Assembly (NCBI RefSeq): GCF_036634175.1
Contig: NZ_JAZIFX010000001.1
Coordinates: 1,426,001 to 1,490,000 of the forward strand
Direction: 5' to 3'
Source: Streptomyces sp. P9-A2
GTDB lineage: Bacteria > Actinomycetota > Actinomycetes > Streptomycetales > Streptomycetaceae
DNA length: 64,000 nt
The notes beneath the pieces are model-generated. The model worked only from the letters and a program-made list of their open reading frames with translations. It was not told where the DNA came from and made no database searches. The number at the start of each line of letters is the position of its first letter. Positions within the stretch are counted from its first letter, which is position 1. This document shows, one piece after another, positions 25,467 to 33,815 of the stretch. A program made the position numbers and the translations under genes.

Positions 25467-27004
25467 CGCTCCGTCTCCAGGATCTTCCGGCCGGACGCCG
25501 TGACGACGTGGCAGCCGTCCTGGACGGCGAAGAGTCCGAGCTGTCTGCCGAAGGAACCCAGTTGGGGGATACGGGTACCGATCTCGGAATCTCCCTCGTC
25601 TCCGGTCTTGAAATACCGTTCGTTGCGCAGATGCAGACGCGAGAAGATCTTCAGTCCGCCTGTCGCCGGGTCGGTGCGCAGCTTGCCGAGCGCCACTCTG
25701 CGGGACTGCGCCAGCATGTCGTCCACCAGCCGGGCGGCCAGGTCGTGGACCGGCCGGTCGGAGAAGTCACGGATGAGGCCGTCGACCCAGGTCGGGTCAA
25801 GAAATTCCGCCGACCGCCTCTGCCGGCCGAGGAAGACGGCACGTACGTCGTCGGGCAGTTGGCCCTCCCGGGAACGCAGGGCTCCGGCCAGCAGAAGCAG
25901 CACGTTGGTCATGGGGGCGTCACCGCCGTCCACAAGCAGTTGCCGTTCGGCCGGCAGCAGTCGTCCGTCCGGGCTCTTGAGCTGCGGCAGCTGCCCCAGT
26001 GTCTGCCGCACGGTCCCGGCCGGGGCCTGTTGTGCCAGCCAGTCGCGAAGCTCCTGCGGCGACGTGTCGGCCTCTCCGTCCCTGGATCCGACGCAGGACA
26101 CGAGGGCGGCCCACAACCGGCGCCAGGCGCCAACGGAGTAGTGGCGCAGGAGCAGCCCGCGCCAGCCCATCGCCTCCGGGATGGTGGTCAGGACGGGATC
26201 CGTGCTCATGTCCTCACCGAACACAACGGCTGAGCGCAGAGTCTCCTGGTAGCCCTCGCCCTTCTGGCCATGAAGGGCGATCGCCCGGCCGAGGATCCGG
26301 AAGGTTGCCCTTCGGGTGCGATCGAACGCCTCCCAGTCCTGAGGCCGATGGACTCCCCCGGCATCAGTGGCGGTCAGCACGTGCGTCAGCCAGTCCTGTT
26401 CGACCGGAGACGGGACCCCGAGCGCGACCTGGCCGGCATGCTCCAGATCCGCAGCGGGTACAACGTCCTGCTCGGCGAGGGCGAGCAGCGGGTCGAACAG
26501 TTCCCGGAAAGTCGCGGGAAGGGCACGCCGGCCGGGCCGGAGCGCTCCTTCCCGGACCTCCACAGTTCCGAGCACCGTGGCCGGTCCTCCGTACTGGTCC
26601 CAGAAACCCCATCGACGGGGCGAGTACGACTGGCTCAGGTGTTCCTCGCCGGCCGCACGTGCCAATTCCAGCTCCTGTGTGCGGAATCGCCGCACCCGGT
26701 CGACTCCATGGGCGAACCATGCCTCGTCGGCAGCCTCCGTATCGTGCTGGAGTGCGGCCATCAACACCTCGCAGCGGCGGACGAGTCGGCGGCAGGCGGA
26801 GAGGTCCAAGGCCTTCTGCTCGGCGTGCGCGGCGATCGCCGCGTACAACGAGTGGTAACGGATATAGCGGGTCACTGTGGAAACCCCTGGTACCAACCGG
26901 TCGACCGCCCGCATCACCGGGCCCTCCACAGCCAACGGGTAGCGCCCGGACCGCACCCCCAGTCCTTCCCGTGCCCATGCCGGTCCCTGAACGTCCGTGG
27001 TCAC
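25463..27004 (-). CDS. Unknown 513-aa protein, first gene of the chaperone/PLD operon
   Basis: I do not recognise this protein with confidence. The N-terminus contains VDRLVPGVSTVTRYIRYHSL (residues 35-54), a PG-S/T-x-x-T-R-x-x-RY pattern that faintly recalls DUF6361-type proteins found near PLD genes. That resemblance is from memory and weak. The middle is alpha-helical. The C-terminus (RLHLRNERYF... LGSFGRQLGLF... VTASGRKILE) looks like a winged helix. The GTG at 27004 has GGAGG 6 nt upstream. Its stop overlaps the PLD start by 4 bp, so the two proteins are probably made together, and this one may be the recognition subunit. The promoter must lie in 27005-27238. Confidence 0.75.
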   Translation of the reverse strand: MTTDVQGPAWAREGLGVRSGRYPLAVEGPVMRAVDRLVPGVSTVTRYIRYHSLYAAIAAHAEQKALDLSACRRLVRRCEVLMAALQHDTEAADEAWFAHGVDRVRRFRTQELELARAAGEEHLSQSYSPRRWGFWDQYGGPATVLGTVEVREGALRPGRRALPATFRELFDPLLALAEQDVVPAADLEHAGQVALGVPSPVEQDWLTHVLTATDAGGVHRPQDWEAFDRTRRATFRILGRAIALHGQKGEGYQETLRSAVVFGEDMSTDPVLTTIPEAMGWRGLLLRHYSVGAWRRLWAALVSCVGSRDGEADTSPQELRDWLAQQAPAGTVRQTLGQLPQLKSPDGRLLPAERQLLVDGGDAPMTNVLLLLAGALRSREGQLPDDVRAVFLGRQRRSAEFLDPTWVDGLIRDFSDRPVHDLAARLVDDMLAQSRRVALGKLRTDPATGGLKIFSRLHLRNERYFKTGDEGDSEIGTRIPQLGSFGRQLGLFAVQDGCHVVTASGRKILETER

Positions 27005-27238
27005 CGCGTGCCTCCCCGCTCACCCGGCGTCCGAGTACCTCACCGGCCACCGCTCTGTGATCCAACGCTCAGCGTAGGGGCCGGGTTTTGGGCATGTGGC
27101 CGGTTTCTCCGGACTCTCGGCCGGTCATGGTGCGGGCCGCACGGCAGCGTGCCGCGGATCTCCGGCCCATGCTTGCCGCCGTGTCAGGCGCACCCTCGCG
27201 CGCTCCGAGCCTCAGCCCGGGCCAGGCAGAATGGCGGC

Positions 27239-27613
27239 ATGACCACGCTTTCCTGCCCCTGCGGGCTCCCCGAGACCTACGAGGCGTGCTGCGGCCGCTT
27301 CCACACGGGGGCGGCCGCCGCGCCGACCGCCGAGCGGCTGATGCGGTCGCGGTACTGCGCCTTCGTGCGGCTGGACGCCGGTTACCTGCTGCGCACGTGG
27401 CATCCGCGGACGCGGCCGGAGCGGGTCGACCTCGATCCCGGGATGCGGTGGACCGGGCTGGAGATCCTGGAGACGGCCGGCGGGTCCGCCTTCCACTCCA
27501 CCGGGACGGTGACCTTCCGGGCGTCCTACCGGGGCGGCTCGCTGCACGAGCGCAGCCGCTTCGAGCGGGTGGACGGGGCGTGGGTGTACGTCGACGGGGA
27601 GTTCCTGAGCTGA
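27239..27613 (+). CDS. YchJ family (UPF0225) protein
   Basis: This 124-residue protein begins with an SEC-C-like zinc motif, SCPCGLPETYEACCGRFH (Cys6, Cys8, Cys17, Cys18), followed by AERLMRSRYCAFVRLDAGYLLRTWHP, the core of the YchJ family (SnoaL/NTF2-like fold). The function is unknown. It matches UPF0225 protein SCO1677 in my memory, and marks the right border of the accessory island. The ATG at 27239 is well placed; longer frames run through the divergent operon's promoter. Confidence 0.92.
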   Translation: MTTLSCPCGLPETYEACCGRFHTGAAAAPTAERLMRSRYCAFVRLDAGYLLRTWHPRTRPERVDLDPGMRWTGLEILETAGGSAFHSTGTVTFRASYRGGSLHERSRFERVDGAWVYVDGEFLS

Positions 27614-27619
27614 ACCCGT

Positions 27620-27639
27620 CGGCGGGCTCCCACCCGCCG
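27620..27639 (+). terminator. Hairpin after ychJ-like gene
   Basis: A 7-bp perfect stem (27620-27626 with 27633-27639) and 6-nt loop begin 6 bp after the stop. The remaining 209 bp up to the convergent GntR gene show no gene. Confidence 0.5.
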
Positions 27640-27848
27640 GCCCCGCCCATCTCGACGGGCTCCCGCCCGCCGGGCACGTCCGTCCTTCTCGCTTCGGGCC
27701 GCCGCCGACAGAGCGGAACACTGTTCCGCGTCGCGACCAGGACAACGCTCCGCTCGCCGACGCGGCCGGAGCCGGACGCTTCCGGCCGTCCCGGTTGCCC
27801 CGGTCTCCGTCGGCCGGACGAGGCGACGCCCCGACGCGGCCCGCCCGG

Positions 27849-28550
27849 TCACGGCGCCAGGATGTCCAGTTCCTGGAGGGCGCCCACGGTGATCTCGCGG
27901 GTCAGCTCCTCGGCGCGGGCGGCGTCGCGCTCGCGGACCGCTTCGGCGACCTGGACGTGCAGGGTGACCGCGGCCGGGTCGGGGTCGTCGAACATCACGT
28001 CGTGGTGGGTGCGTCCGGCCAGGACCTCGGCGACGACGTCACCGAGGCGGGCGAACATGTCGTTGCCGGAGGCGGTGAGGATCACCCGGTGGAAGGCCAT
28101 GTCGTGGAAGAGGTACCCCTCCAGCCGGTGGCCGCGCGAGTTGGCGACCATGCCGAGGGCGCACTCGGTGAGTTCGGCGCACTGCTCGGCGGTGGCGTTG
28201 CGGGCGGCGAGCCCCGCCGCGACCGGTTCGACGGCCGAGCGCAGCACCGTGAGCGAACGCAGTTGCCGGGGGCGGTCCGCACCGGCCAGTCGCCAGCGGA
28301 TGACCTGGGGGTCGTACACGTTCCAGTCGCGGGCCGGGCGGACCGTGACGCCCACGCGGCGCCGGGACTCCACGAGGTACATGGACTCCAGGACGCGTAC
28401 CACTTCGCGCATCACGGAGCGCGACACCTCGAAACGCTGGGCGAGTTCGTCGGTGCGCAGGACGCTGCCGGGCGGGTATTCGCCCGCTGTGATCTCGGGG
28501 CCGAGGGTGTCCAGTACGCGGCCGTGCAGTCCCCGGCCCGTGATGCTCAT
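27849..28550 (-). CDS. gntR: FadR/GntR-family regulator of gluconate genes
   Basis: This 233-residue protein has an N-terminal GntR winged helix (RTDELAQRFEVSRSVMREVVRVLES, about residues 32-56) and a C-terminal all-helical FCD effector domain with the metal/ligand residues in FHDMAFHRVI and the final HVQVAEAVRERD. It is divergent from gluconokinase and gluconate permease, so it most likely represses them and is relieved by gluconate or gluconate-6-phosphate. Candidate operators with a TTGTCG-AC core lie between the genes. Confidence 0.88.
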   Translation of the reverse strand: MSITGRGLHGRVLDTLGPEITAGEYPPGSVLRTDELAQRFEVSRSVMREVVRVLESMYLVESRRRVGVTVRPARDWNVYDPQVIRWRLAGADRPRQLRSLTVLRSAVEPVAAGLAARNATAEQCAELTECALGMVANSRGHRLEGYLFHDMAFHRVILTASGNDMFARLGDVVAEVLAGRTHHDVMFDDPDPAAVTLHVQVAEAVRERDAARAEELTREITVGALQELDILAP

Positions 28551-28585
28551 GCACTCAGAGTACGGGGCGGATCACCGAAACCAAA

Positions 28586-28670
28586 GGTCGGACTTATTCG
28601 TCACAGACTCTTGAATTTGTCGTACTTTTAAGTTTCAGTTGCCTCGACATCAGGTTGTCGACGACGACAG
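28586..28670. promoter_or_regulatory. Candidate GntR operators upstream of gntK
   Basis: Three related elements lie in the gntR-gntK spacer: GGTCGGACTT (28586-28595), TTGTCGTACTT (28617-28627) and TTGTCGACGAC (28655-28665). Each approximates the T-N-G-T-NNN-A-C half-symmetry bound by FadR/GntR-subfamily regulators. The spacer is also locally AT-richer than its surroundings. Confidence 0.4.
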
Positions 28671-28687
28671 CAGACAGTGAGGCAGCG

Positions 28688-29206
28688 ATGAACACCCCCC
28701 ATGTCGTAGTGGTCATGGGCGTCGCGGGCACCGGCAAGACCACCATCGGTCCCCTGCTCGCGGCCCGGTACGGCGTCCCGTACGCCGAGGGCGACGACTT
28801 CCACCCGCCGGCCAACATCGCCAAGATGTCGGCCGGCACCCCGCTCGACGACGACGACCGCCACCCCTGGCTGGACGCCATCGGCGCGTGGGCGCACGAA
28901 CGGGCCGGACTCGGCGGAGTGGTCAGCTCCTCGGCGCTGAAGCGGTCGTACCGCGACCGGCTTCGGGCGGCCGCGCCCGGCGTGGTCTTCGTGCATCTCA
29001 CCGGTGACCGCGCGCTCATCGAGGACCGGATGTCGCACCGCGAGGGGCACTTCATGCCCACGGCCCTGCTCGACTCCCAGTTCGCCACGCTCCAGCCGCT
29101 GGAGACGGACGAGGCCGGGGTCGCCGTGGAGGTCTCGGGCAGCCCCGAGGAGATCACCGAGCAGGCGGTCACCGCCCTCGCGAACCTCTCCGGGGCGACC
29201 TCGTAG
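28688..29206 (+). CDS. gntK: Gluconokinase
   Basis: This 172-residue P-loop kinase phosphorylates gluconate to 6-phosphogluconate for the pentose phosphate pathway. Walker A is MGVAGTGKTT (residues 9-18), followed by the substrate block EGDDFHPPANIAKMSAG and LDDDDRHPWLD, the signature of GntK-type gluconokinases. REGHFMPTALLDSQFATLQPLE is the lid and C-terminal motif. The ATG at 28688 is chosen with GAGG 6 nt upstream; an earlier in-frame start lies in the operator region. It is followed by the gluconate permease gene after 149 bp. Confidence 0.95.
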   Translation: MNTPHVVVVMGVAGTGKTTIGPLLAARYGVPYAEGDDFHPPANIAKMSAGTPLDDDDRHPWLDAIGAWAHERAGLGGVVSSSALKRSYRDRLRAAAPGVVFVHLTGDRALIEDRMSHREGHFMPTALLDSQFATLQPLETDEAGVAVEVSGSPEEITEQAVTALANLSGATS

Positions 29207-29355
29207 CTGCCGGCCGAAGTCGCCTTCGCCGGTCGGCCCCTTCCGTCCGAGCCGGCTCCGCCTGCCGCTGCCGGACCCCATGAACCCCGGGACGCCCCCA
29301 TCGTCCCGGTCCTCTCCCTGATTTTCTTCCTCCCCGTACTCACAAGGAATCCACC

Positions 29356-30753
29356 GTGACCAGTCTCAGTGTCGAGATGCTGGCAGCGGACGTACCCGAG
29401 TCCATCACCTCGGCCGGCCACGCACAGCTGGGCATCGCAGTCCTGGCGGGTATCGCCGTCATCGTTCTGCTCATCACCAAATTCAAGCTGCACGCCTTCC
29501 TGGCGCTGACCATCGGTTCGCTGGCGCTCGGCGCGTTCGCCGGGGCGCCGCTGGACAAGGTCATCGCCAGTTTCAGCGCGGGCCTCGGTTCCACCGTCGC
29601 CGGTGTCGGCGTGCTCATCGCCCTCGGAGCGATCCTCGGCAAGATGCTCGCCGACTCGGGCGGCGCCGACCAGATCGTCGACACGATCCTCGCCAGGGCC
29701 AAGGGCCGCACCATGCCGTGGGCGATGGTGCTGATCGCCTCGGTGATCGGTCTGCCGCTGTTCTTCGAGGTCGGCGTCGTCCTGCTGATCCCGGTCGTGC
29801 TGATAGTCGCCAAGCGCGGCAACTACTCGCTGATGCGGATCGGCATCCCGGCGCTCGCCGGTCTGTCCGTGATGCACGGCCTGGTGCCTCCGCACCCCGG
29901 CCCGCTGGTCGCGATCGACGCGCTCGACGCCAACCTCGGCGTGACGCTCGCGCTGGGTGTGCTCATCGCCATCCCGACGGTGATCATCGCCGGTCCGGTG
30001 TTCTCCAAGTACGCGGCCCGCTGGGTGGACGTCCCCGCCCCGGACCGGATGATCCCGCAGCGCCCCTCCGAGGACCTGGAGAAGCGTCCCGGGTTCGGTC
30101 CGACGCTGGCGACCATTCTGCTGCCGGTCGTGCTGATGCTGGCCAGGGCCCTGGTCGAGATCGTCGTCGACGACCCGGAGAGCGGCGTTCAGCGCGTGTT
30201 CAACGTCATCGGCTCCCCGATGATCGCCCTGCTCGCGTCCGTGCTCGTCGGCATCTTCACGCTGGTCCTGCCCGCCGGGTTCAGCAAGGAGCGGATCTCG
30301 GGGCTGGTCGAGAAGGGCCTCGGCCCGATCGCGGGCATCCTGCTCATCGTCGGCGCCGGCGGCGGCTTCAAGCAGACGCTGATCGACTCCGGTGTGGGTC
30401 AGATGATCCTCGACATCTCCGCGGACTGGGCGATCCCGGCCCTGCTGCTCGGCTGGCTGATCGCGGTGGCGATCCGGCTGGCGACCGGTTCGGCGACCGT
30501 GGCGACCATCTCGGCGGCCGGACTGGTGGCACCGCTCGCGGCCGACATGTCGACCACGCACGCCGCCCTGCTGGTGCTCGCCATCGGCGCCGGCTCGGTC
30601 TTCTTCAGCCATGTCAACGACGCCGGTTTCTGGCTGGTGAAGGAGTACTTCGGGCTCACCGTCGGCCAGACGATCAAGACCTGGTCGGTCATGGAGACGA
30701 TCATCTCGGTGGTCGCGGGAGCGCTGGTGCTGCTGCTCTCGTTGGTCATTTAG
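29356..30753 (+). CDS. gntP: GntP family gluconate permease
   Basis: This 465-residue integral membrane protein of the GntP family imports gluconate by proton symport. It has about 12-14 hydrophobic segments. Family blocks include VGVLIALGAILGKMLADSGGAD, GLPLFFEVGVVLLIPV and GLVPPHPGPLVAID. The GTG at 29356 has AAGGA 7 nt upstream. Gene order gntR < > gntK-gntP indicates a gluconate-inducible unit. It ends before a very long hairpin that also faces the convergent APC permease. Confidence 0.95.
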   Translation: MTSLSVEMLAADVPESITSAGHAQLGIAVLAGIAVIVLLITKFKLHAFLALTIGSLALGAFAGAPLDKVIASFSAGLGSTVAGVGVLIALGAILGKMLADSGGADQIVDTILARAKGRTMPWAMVLIASVIGLPLFFEVGVVLLIPVVLIVAKRGNYSLMRIGIPALAGLSVMHGLVPPHPGPLVAIDALDANLGVTLALGVLIAIPTVIIAGPVFSKYAARWVDVPAPDRMIPQRPSEDLEKRPGFGPTLATILLPVVLMLARALVEIVVDDPESGVQRVFNVIGSPMIALLASVLVGIFTLVLPAGFSKERISGLVEKGLGPIAGILLIVGAGGGFKQTLIDSGVGQMILDISADWAIPALLLGWLIAVAIRLATGSATVATISAAGLVAPLAADMSTTHAALLVLAIGAGSVFFSHVNDAGFWLVKEYFGLTVGQTIKTWSVMETIISVVAGALVLLLSLVI

Positions 30754-30827
30754 CTGTACGCGGATCCAGCTGTACGCGGCTCCAGCCGCACACTGATCAT
30801 TCGGCCGCTCGGGCGGCCGGCCGATCG

Positions 30828-30880
30828 AACGGCCGCGACCGCGGCACCGCTCCTGGGGCGGTGCCGCGGTCGCGGCCGTT
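30828..30880. terminator. Very long bidirectional terminator
   Basis: A perfect 23-bp inverted repeat (30828-30850 with 30858-30880) with a 7-nt loop lies between the convergent gntP and APC permease genes. It carries AAC/GTT at its ends. Confidence 0.85.
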
Positions 30881-30924
30881 GTCCGTGGTCCTCAGGACCG
30901 CCGGCCACACACCGGCGGCACGGG

Positions 30925-32475
30925 CTACGGCTTGCGCCCGGCTTCCTTGTCCAGTTGGAACGCCTCGTTGCCGAGCCCGATCCGGGCGTGCGTCCCGGGG
31001 GCACGGGAACGCAGCACCAGGCCCTGGACCAGGCCGGCGACGAGGGCCAGCCCGATGATGCCGGGCAGCAGCAGGCTCAGGACGGAGTCGGGTCCGGTGC
31101 CGACGAGTACGTCGAAGTCCTTGACGGTGTAGCCGGCGATCACCGCCAGGGCGATGCCCGCCAGCGACGAGGTGACCAGCCGCCAGGCCTGGGCGCCCGC
31201 GGCACCGCGGCGGACGAAGAAGACGACGACGGACAGCGAGGCGATCGCCATCAGGACGATCACGCCGAGCGCGCCGACGTTGCCGCCCCAGGTGAACAGG
31301 TGCAGGACGGGCGCGGTCGGGTCGCCGGTCGGCTTGTCGTCGGTGAGCGCGAAGGCGAGGACGAGCACCGCGGCGATGCCCGTCTGGAGCAGCGACCCGG
31401 TGCCGGGGGCGCCGCTGGTGCCGGTGGTGCGGCCGAAGGCGGAGGGCAGCAGGCCCTCGCGGCCCATGGCGAACGCGTACCGGGCGACGACGTTGTGGAA
31501 GCTGAGCATCGCGGCGAACATGCCGGTGACGAAGAGCATGTGCAGGACGTCCGTGAAGGTGCCGCCGAGCCGGGACTCGGTGAGGAAGAACAGCAGTCCC
31601 GCGCTCTGCTCCTGCGAGGTGGCGACGATGCCCGCGGGACCGGTGGCGACGGTGAGGGCCCAGCTGCTGATCGCGAAGAACACGGCGACGCCCGTGACGG
31701 CCAGGAACATCACGCGCGGCACCAGGACGTGCGGCCTGCTGGTCTCCTCGGCGTACACCGGGGCCTGTTCGAAGCCGAGGAAGGCGGCGATGCAGAAGCA
31801 CAGGGCGGTGCCGACGCCGGCACCGGTGAGGGTGTCCGGGTTGAAGGCGTGCAGCGACAGCCCTTCCTTGCCCGGGTCGGCGATGGCGGCGATGTCGAAG
31901 ACGACGACCAGGAGCACCTCGATGACCAGCAGGACGCCCAGCACGCGCGCGTTGACGTCGATCTTCAGCCAGCCCAGCGCGCCGACGGCGGCCAGCGCCA
32001 CCAGCGACGGTATCCACCAGGCGACCTCGAGGTCGGCGTAGGTGGCGAAGAGCCCGGAGACCTCGAAGCCGAAGATGCCGTAGATGCCGACCTGGAGGGC
32101 GTTGTAGGCGACCAGCGCGACCATCGCGGCGCCCGCGCCGACGGTGCCGCCGAGGCCGCGGGAGATGTACGCGTAGAAGGCGCCGGCGTTGTGGACGTGC
32201 CGGCTCATCTCGGCGTATCCGAGGCTGAACAGCACCAGCACGATGCCGAGGACGACGAAGAGCAGCGGCTGGCCCACGATGCCCATCACCGCGAATGTAG
32301 TGGGCATGACACCCGCGACCACCATGAGGGGAGCGGTCGCGGCGAGCACGGAGAGCAGCAGACCGCCCGTGCCGAGACGGTCGGCCCGCAGGGCGCGCTC
32401 CTGCCCCTTGAAGGTGCTGATGCCGTCCGCTGCGGAGCTGCTCGTGCGCGAACTGCGCGAACTGTCCGTCGTCAT
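30925..32475 (-). CDS. APC family amino acid permease
   Basis: This 516-residue amino acid-polyamine-organocation transporter has about 12 membrane segments. The first unwound helix region, LLSVLAATAPLMVVAGVMPT, is followed by GYAEMSRHVHNAGAFYAYIS, a signature of the APC family. The middle has FLGFEQAPVYAEE, and the C-terminus is cytoplasmic and basic. The ATG at 32475 is preferred with AGGACGG upstream; the longer reading to 32547 adds Pro/Arg-rich sequence. The substrate is unknown. It converges on gntP and follows a hypothetical gene on its strand, with an 85-bp gap. Confidence 0.9.
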   Translation of the reverse strand: MTTDSSRSSRTSSSAADGISTFKGQERALRADRLGTGGLLLSVLAATAPLMVVAGVMPTTFAVMGIVGQPLLFVVLGIVLVLFSLGYAEMSRHVHNAGAFYAYISRGLGGTVGAGAAMVALVAYNALQVGIYGIFGFEVSGLFATYADLEVAWWIPSLVALAAVGALGWLKIDVNARVLGVLLVIEVLLVVVFDIAAIADPGKEGLSLHAFNPDTLTGAGVGTALCFCIAAFLGFEQAPVYAEETSRPHVLVPRVMFLAVTGVAVFFAISSWALTVATGPAGIVATSQEQSAGLLFFLTESRLGGTFTDVLHMLFVTGMFAAMLSFHNVVARYAFAMGREGLLPSAFGRTTGTSGAPGTGSLLQTGIAAVLVLAFALTDDKPTGDPTAPVLHLFTWGGNVGALGVIVLMAIASLSVVVFFVRRGAAGAQAWRLVTSSLAGIALAVIAGYTVKDFDVLVGTGPDSVLSLLLPGIIGLALVAGLVQGLVLRSRAPGTHARIGLGNEAFQLDKEAGRKP

Positions 32476-32560
32476 CGGGAGAACCGTCCTTGGGTCGGGA
32501 GTGGGTGCTGCGTGGCGGGTGGAGCGGGCTGGGTTCCGGGGGATCAAGGGGGCACGGGGG

Positions 32561-33526
32561 TCATCCGGTGCCGAGGGCGGTGGTCCGCGCGGTGCGGAAA
32601 GCGGTGAGCGGGTCCCGGTCGGGGTACGACCAGGGGACCGGGGTGACCTTGTCGCCGATCCGGTGGAACAGGGCGGCGGCCTCGGCGCTCCGGCCCTCGC
32701 AGACCTTGGCGTGGGCGAGGAAGTTCAGGTCGATCAGGCGGCGCGGATGCTCTTCGTGCTCCCACTCCAGCCACCAGTCGAAGGCGGCCTTCATCACCTG
32801 CCGGGCGCGGCGGCCCACCCAGTGTCCGGAGGCGACCGGGTCGGCGCGCTCCTGACCCGCGGCGGCGAGGGCGCGGTAGCGCTCGGCGTGCGCGATGACC
32901 GGCAGGATCGCCAGGGGCGAGTCCGCCGGCGCCTGCTCCGCGGACCAGTTGGCGAAGTCGTAAACCTCGTGCAGCGGGTCCGGGCCCGCCTCCACACGGC
33001 GTTCGGCGAGCCAGGCGACCACCAGGTGGTGGGCGTGGTGGTGGTCCGCGTACCGGGAGCGGATCTGCTCGAAGACGCGGACCGCGTCGCCGCCGGCCCC
33101 CTGGGCGCACTCCAGCAGGAGCAGGCCGAGCCAGGGGGTGGGGTCGGCGGGCAGCACGGCGGCGGCCCGGTGGCAGGCCTCTCGCGCGCGGTCGGTCCTG
33201 TCCTTGCCGCGCAGGGCGCGTCGCACCTGGGCCAGGGCGAGCAGGACGGCTCCGTCCCCGGAGTCGGGTTCGGCCAGCAGCCAGTCGCGGGCCCAGGTGG
33301 CGCAGGAGGACTCCCGGGCGAGCACCGTGATCCGGTGGCCGCGGCGGTCCCAGTCGTCCCCCGTGCGCACCAGCAGCGAGCGGCTTTTCTGCCACCGGCC
33401 CTGCGCCAGCGCGGTTCGCGCGGCAACGAGTTCTTCATCGTCGAGGGCCTCGTCGAAGGCCTGTGCCGCCCGTCTGCGGACACGGCCGAGGGGAGGCGGG
33501 GGTGGGGGCACCGCGGACTTCCTCAC
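32561..33526 (-). CDS. Helical-repeat hypothetical protein
   Basis: This 321-residue protein starts with a polyproline segment (MRKSAVPPPPPPLG) and continues as an all-helical TPR-like fold: ARTALAQGRWQKSRSLL, AREACHRAAAVLPADPTPWLGLLLLE, CEGRSAEAAALFHRIGD. Trp and His residues are frequent. I do not recognise a characterised family, though similar proteins are common in Streptomyces. The GTG at 33526 has GGAAGAG just upstream. The 289-bp upstream region shared with the NUDIX gene holds TGACGTCA palindromes. It may form an operon with the APC permease. Confidence 0.75.
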   Translation of the reverse strand: MRKSAVPPPPPPLGRVRRRAAQAFDEALDDEELVAARTALAQGRWQKSRSLLVRTGDDWDRRGHRITVLARESSCATWARDWLLAEPDSGDGAVLLALAQVRRALRGKDRTDRAREACHRAAAVLPADPTPWLGLLLLECAQGAGGDAVRVFEQIRSRYADHHHAHHLVVAWLAERRVEAGPDPLHEVYDFANWSAEQAPADSPLAILPVIAHAERYRALAAAGQERADPVASGHWVGRRARQVMKAAFDWWLEWEHEEHPRRLIDLNFLAHAKVCEGRSAEAAALFHRIGDKVTPVPWSYPDRDPLTAFRTARTTALGTG

Positions 33527-33586
33527 GCGCTCTTCCGGTGGCTCGGCCCATGGCGGGTGGTCGGCCCGTACGGCAGTGGTCGGCTG

Positions 33587-33678
33587 CCGTCAGCCATGGG
33601 CTGATCACAGGTAGCAAACCGTCAGCCAACAGTTGACGTCAAGAGCGCTCGAGGCATTACACGCGTCAACTGACGTCA
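33587..33678. promoter_or_regulatory. Repeat-rich divergent promoter region
   Basis: Between the helical-repeat gene and NUDIX gene lie two CCGTCAGCCA direct repeats (33587-33596 and 33619-33628). A CAGTTGACG/CGTCAACTG inverted pair (33630-33638 and 33664-33672) and two perfect palindromes, TTGACGTCAA (33633-33642) and TGACGTCA (33671-33678), are also present. The arrangement suggests a dimeric repressor or activator site. The regulator is unknown. Confidence 0.5.
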
Positions 33679-33815
33679 CAGACACATCACTTGAAAGCAG
33701 CAACCATACGGACGGGGCCGGAGGAGGCTCCCAGGCCGGGCCCACGAGGTGGATCGGTGACGTGTCATCAGGCCCTCGTGCACAGGGCCGGGCGCGGGCC
33801 TGCTTCGATGGGTCC

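Larger units (their letters stand above)
12104..27004. other. tRNA-Leu-associated accessory/defence island
   Basis: Between the conserved M20 peptidase/tRNA-Leu and the YchJ gene lies about 15 kb of defence-type and regulatory genes. It contains a Septu-like pair, a decayed UvrD fragment, a WhiJ/AbaA-type trio and a chaperone/PLD/TPR operon. From memory, S. coelicolor has the peptidase and YchJ genes adjacent, which makes this an insertion. No integrase, no transposase and no second copy of the tRNA 3' end was found, so the element is not obviously mobile now. The borders are approximate. Confidence 0.6.

Noticed and set aside
11974..27100. Duplicate tRNA 3' end (attR) for an integrated element
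   Set aside because: I scanned for the T-arm/CCA sequence near 14.3, 16.1 and 27.0 kb and did not find it.
28594..30612. 672-codon frame opposite gntK-gntP
   Set aside because: Antisense shadow typical of high-GC genomes; the real genes on the plus strand are unambiguous.
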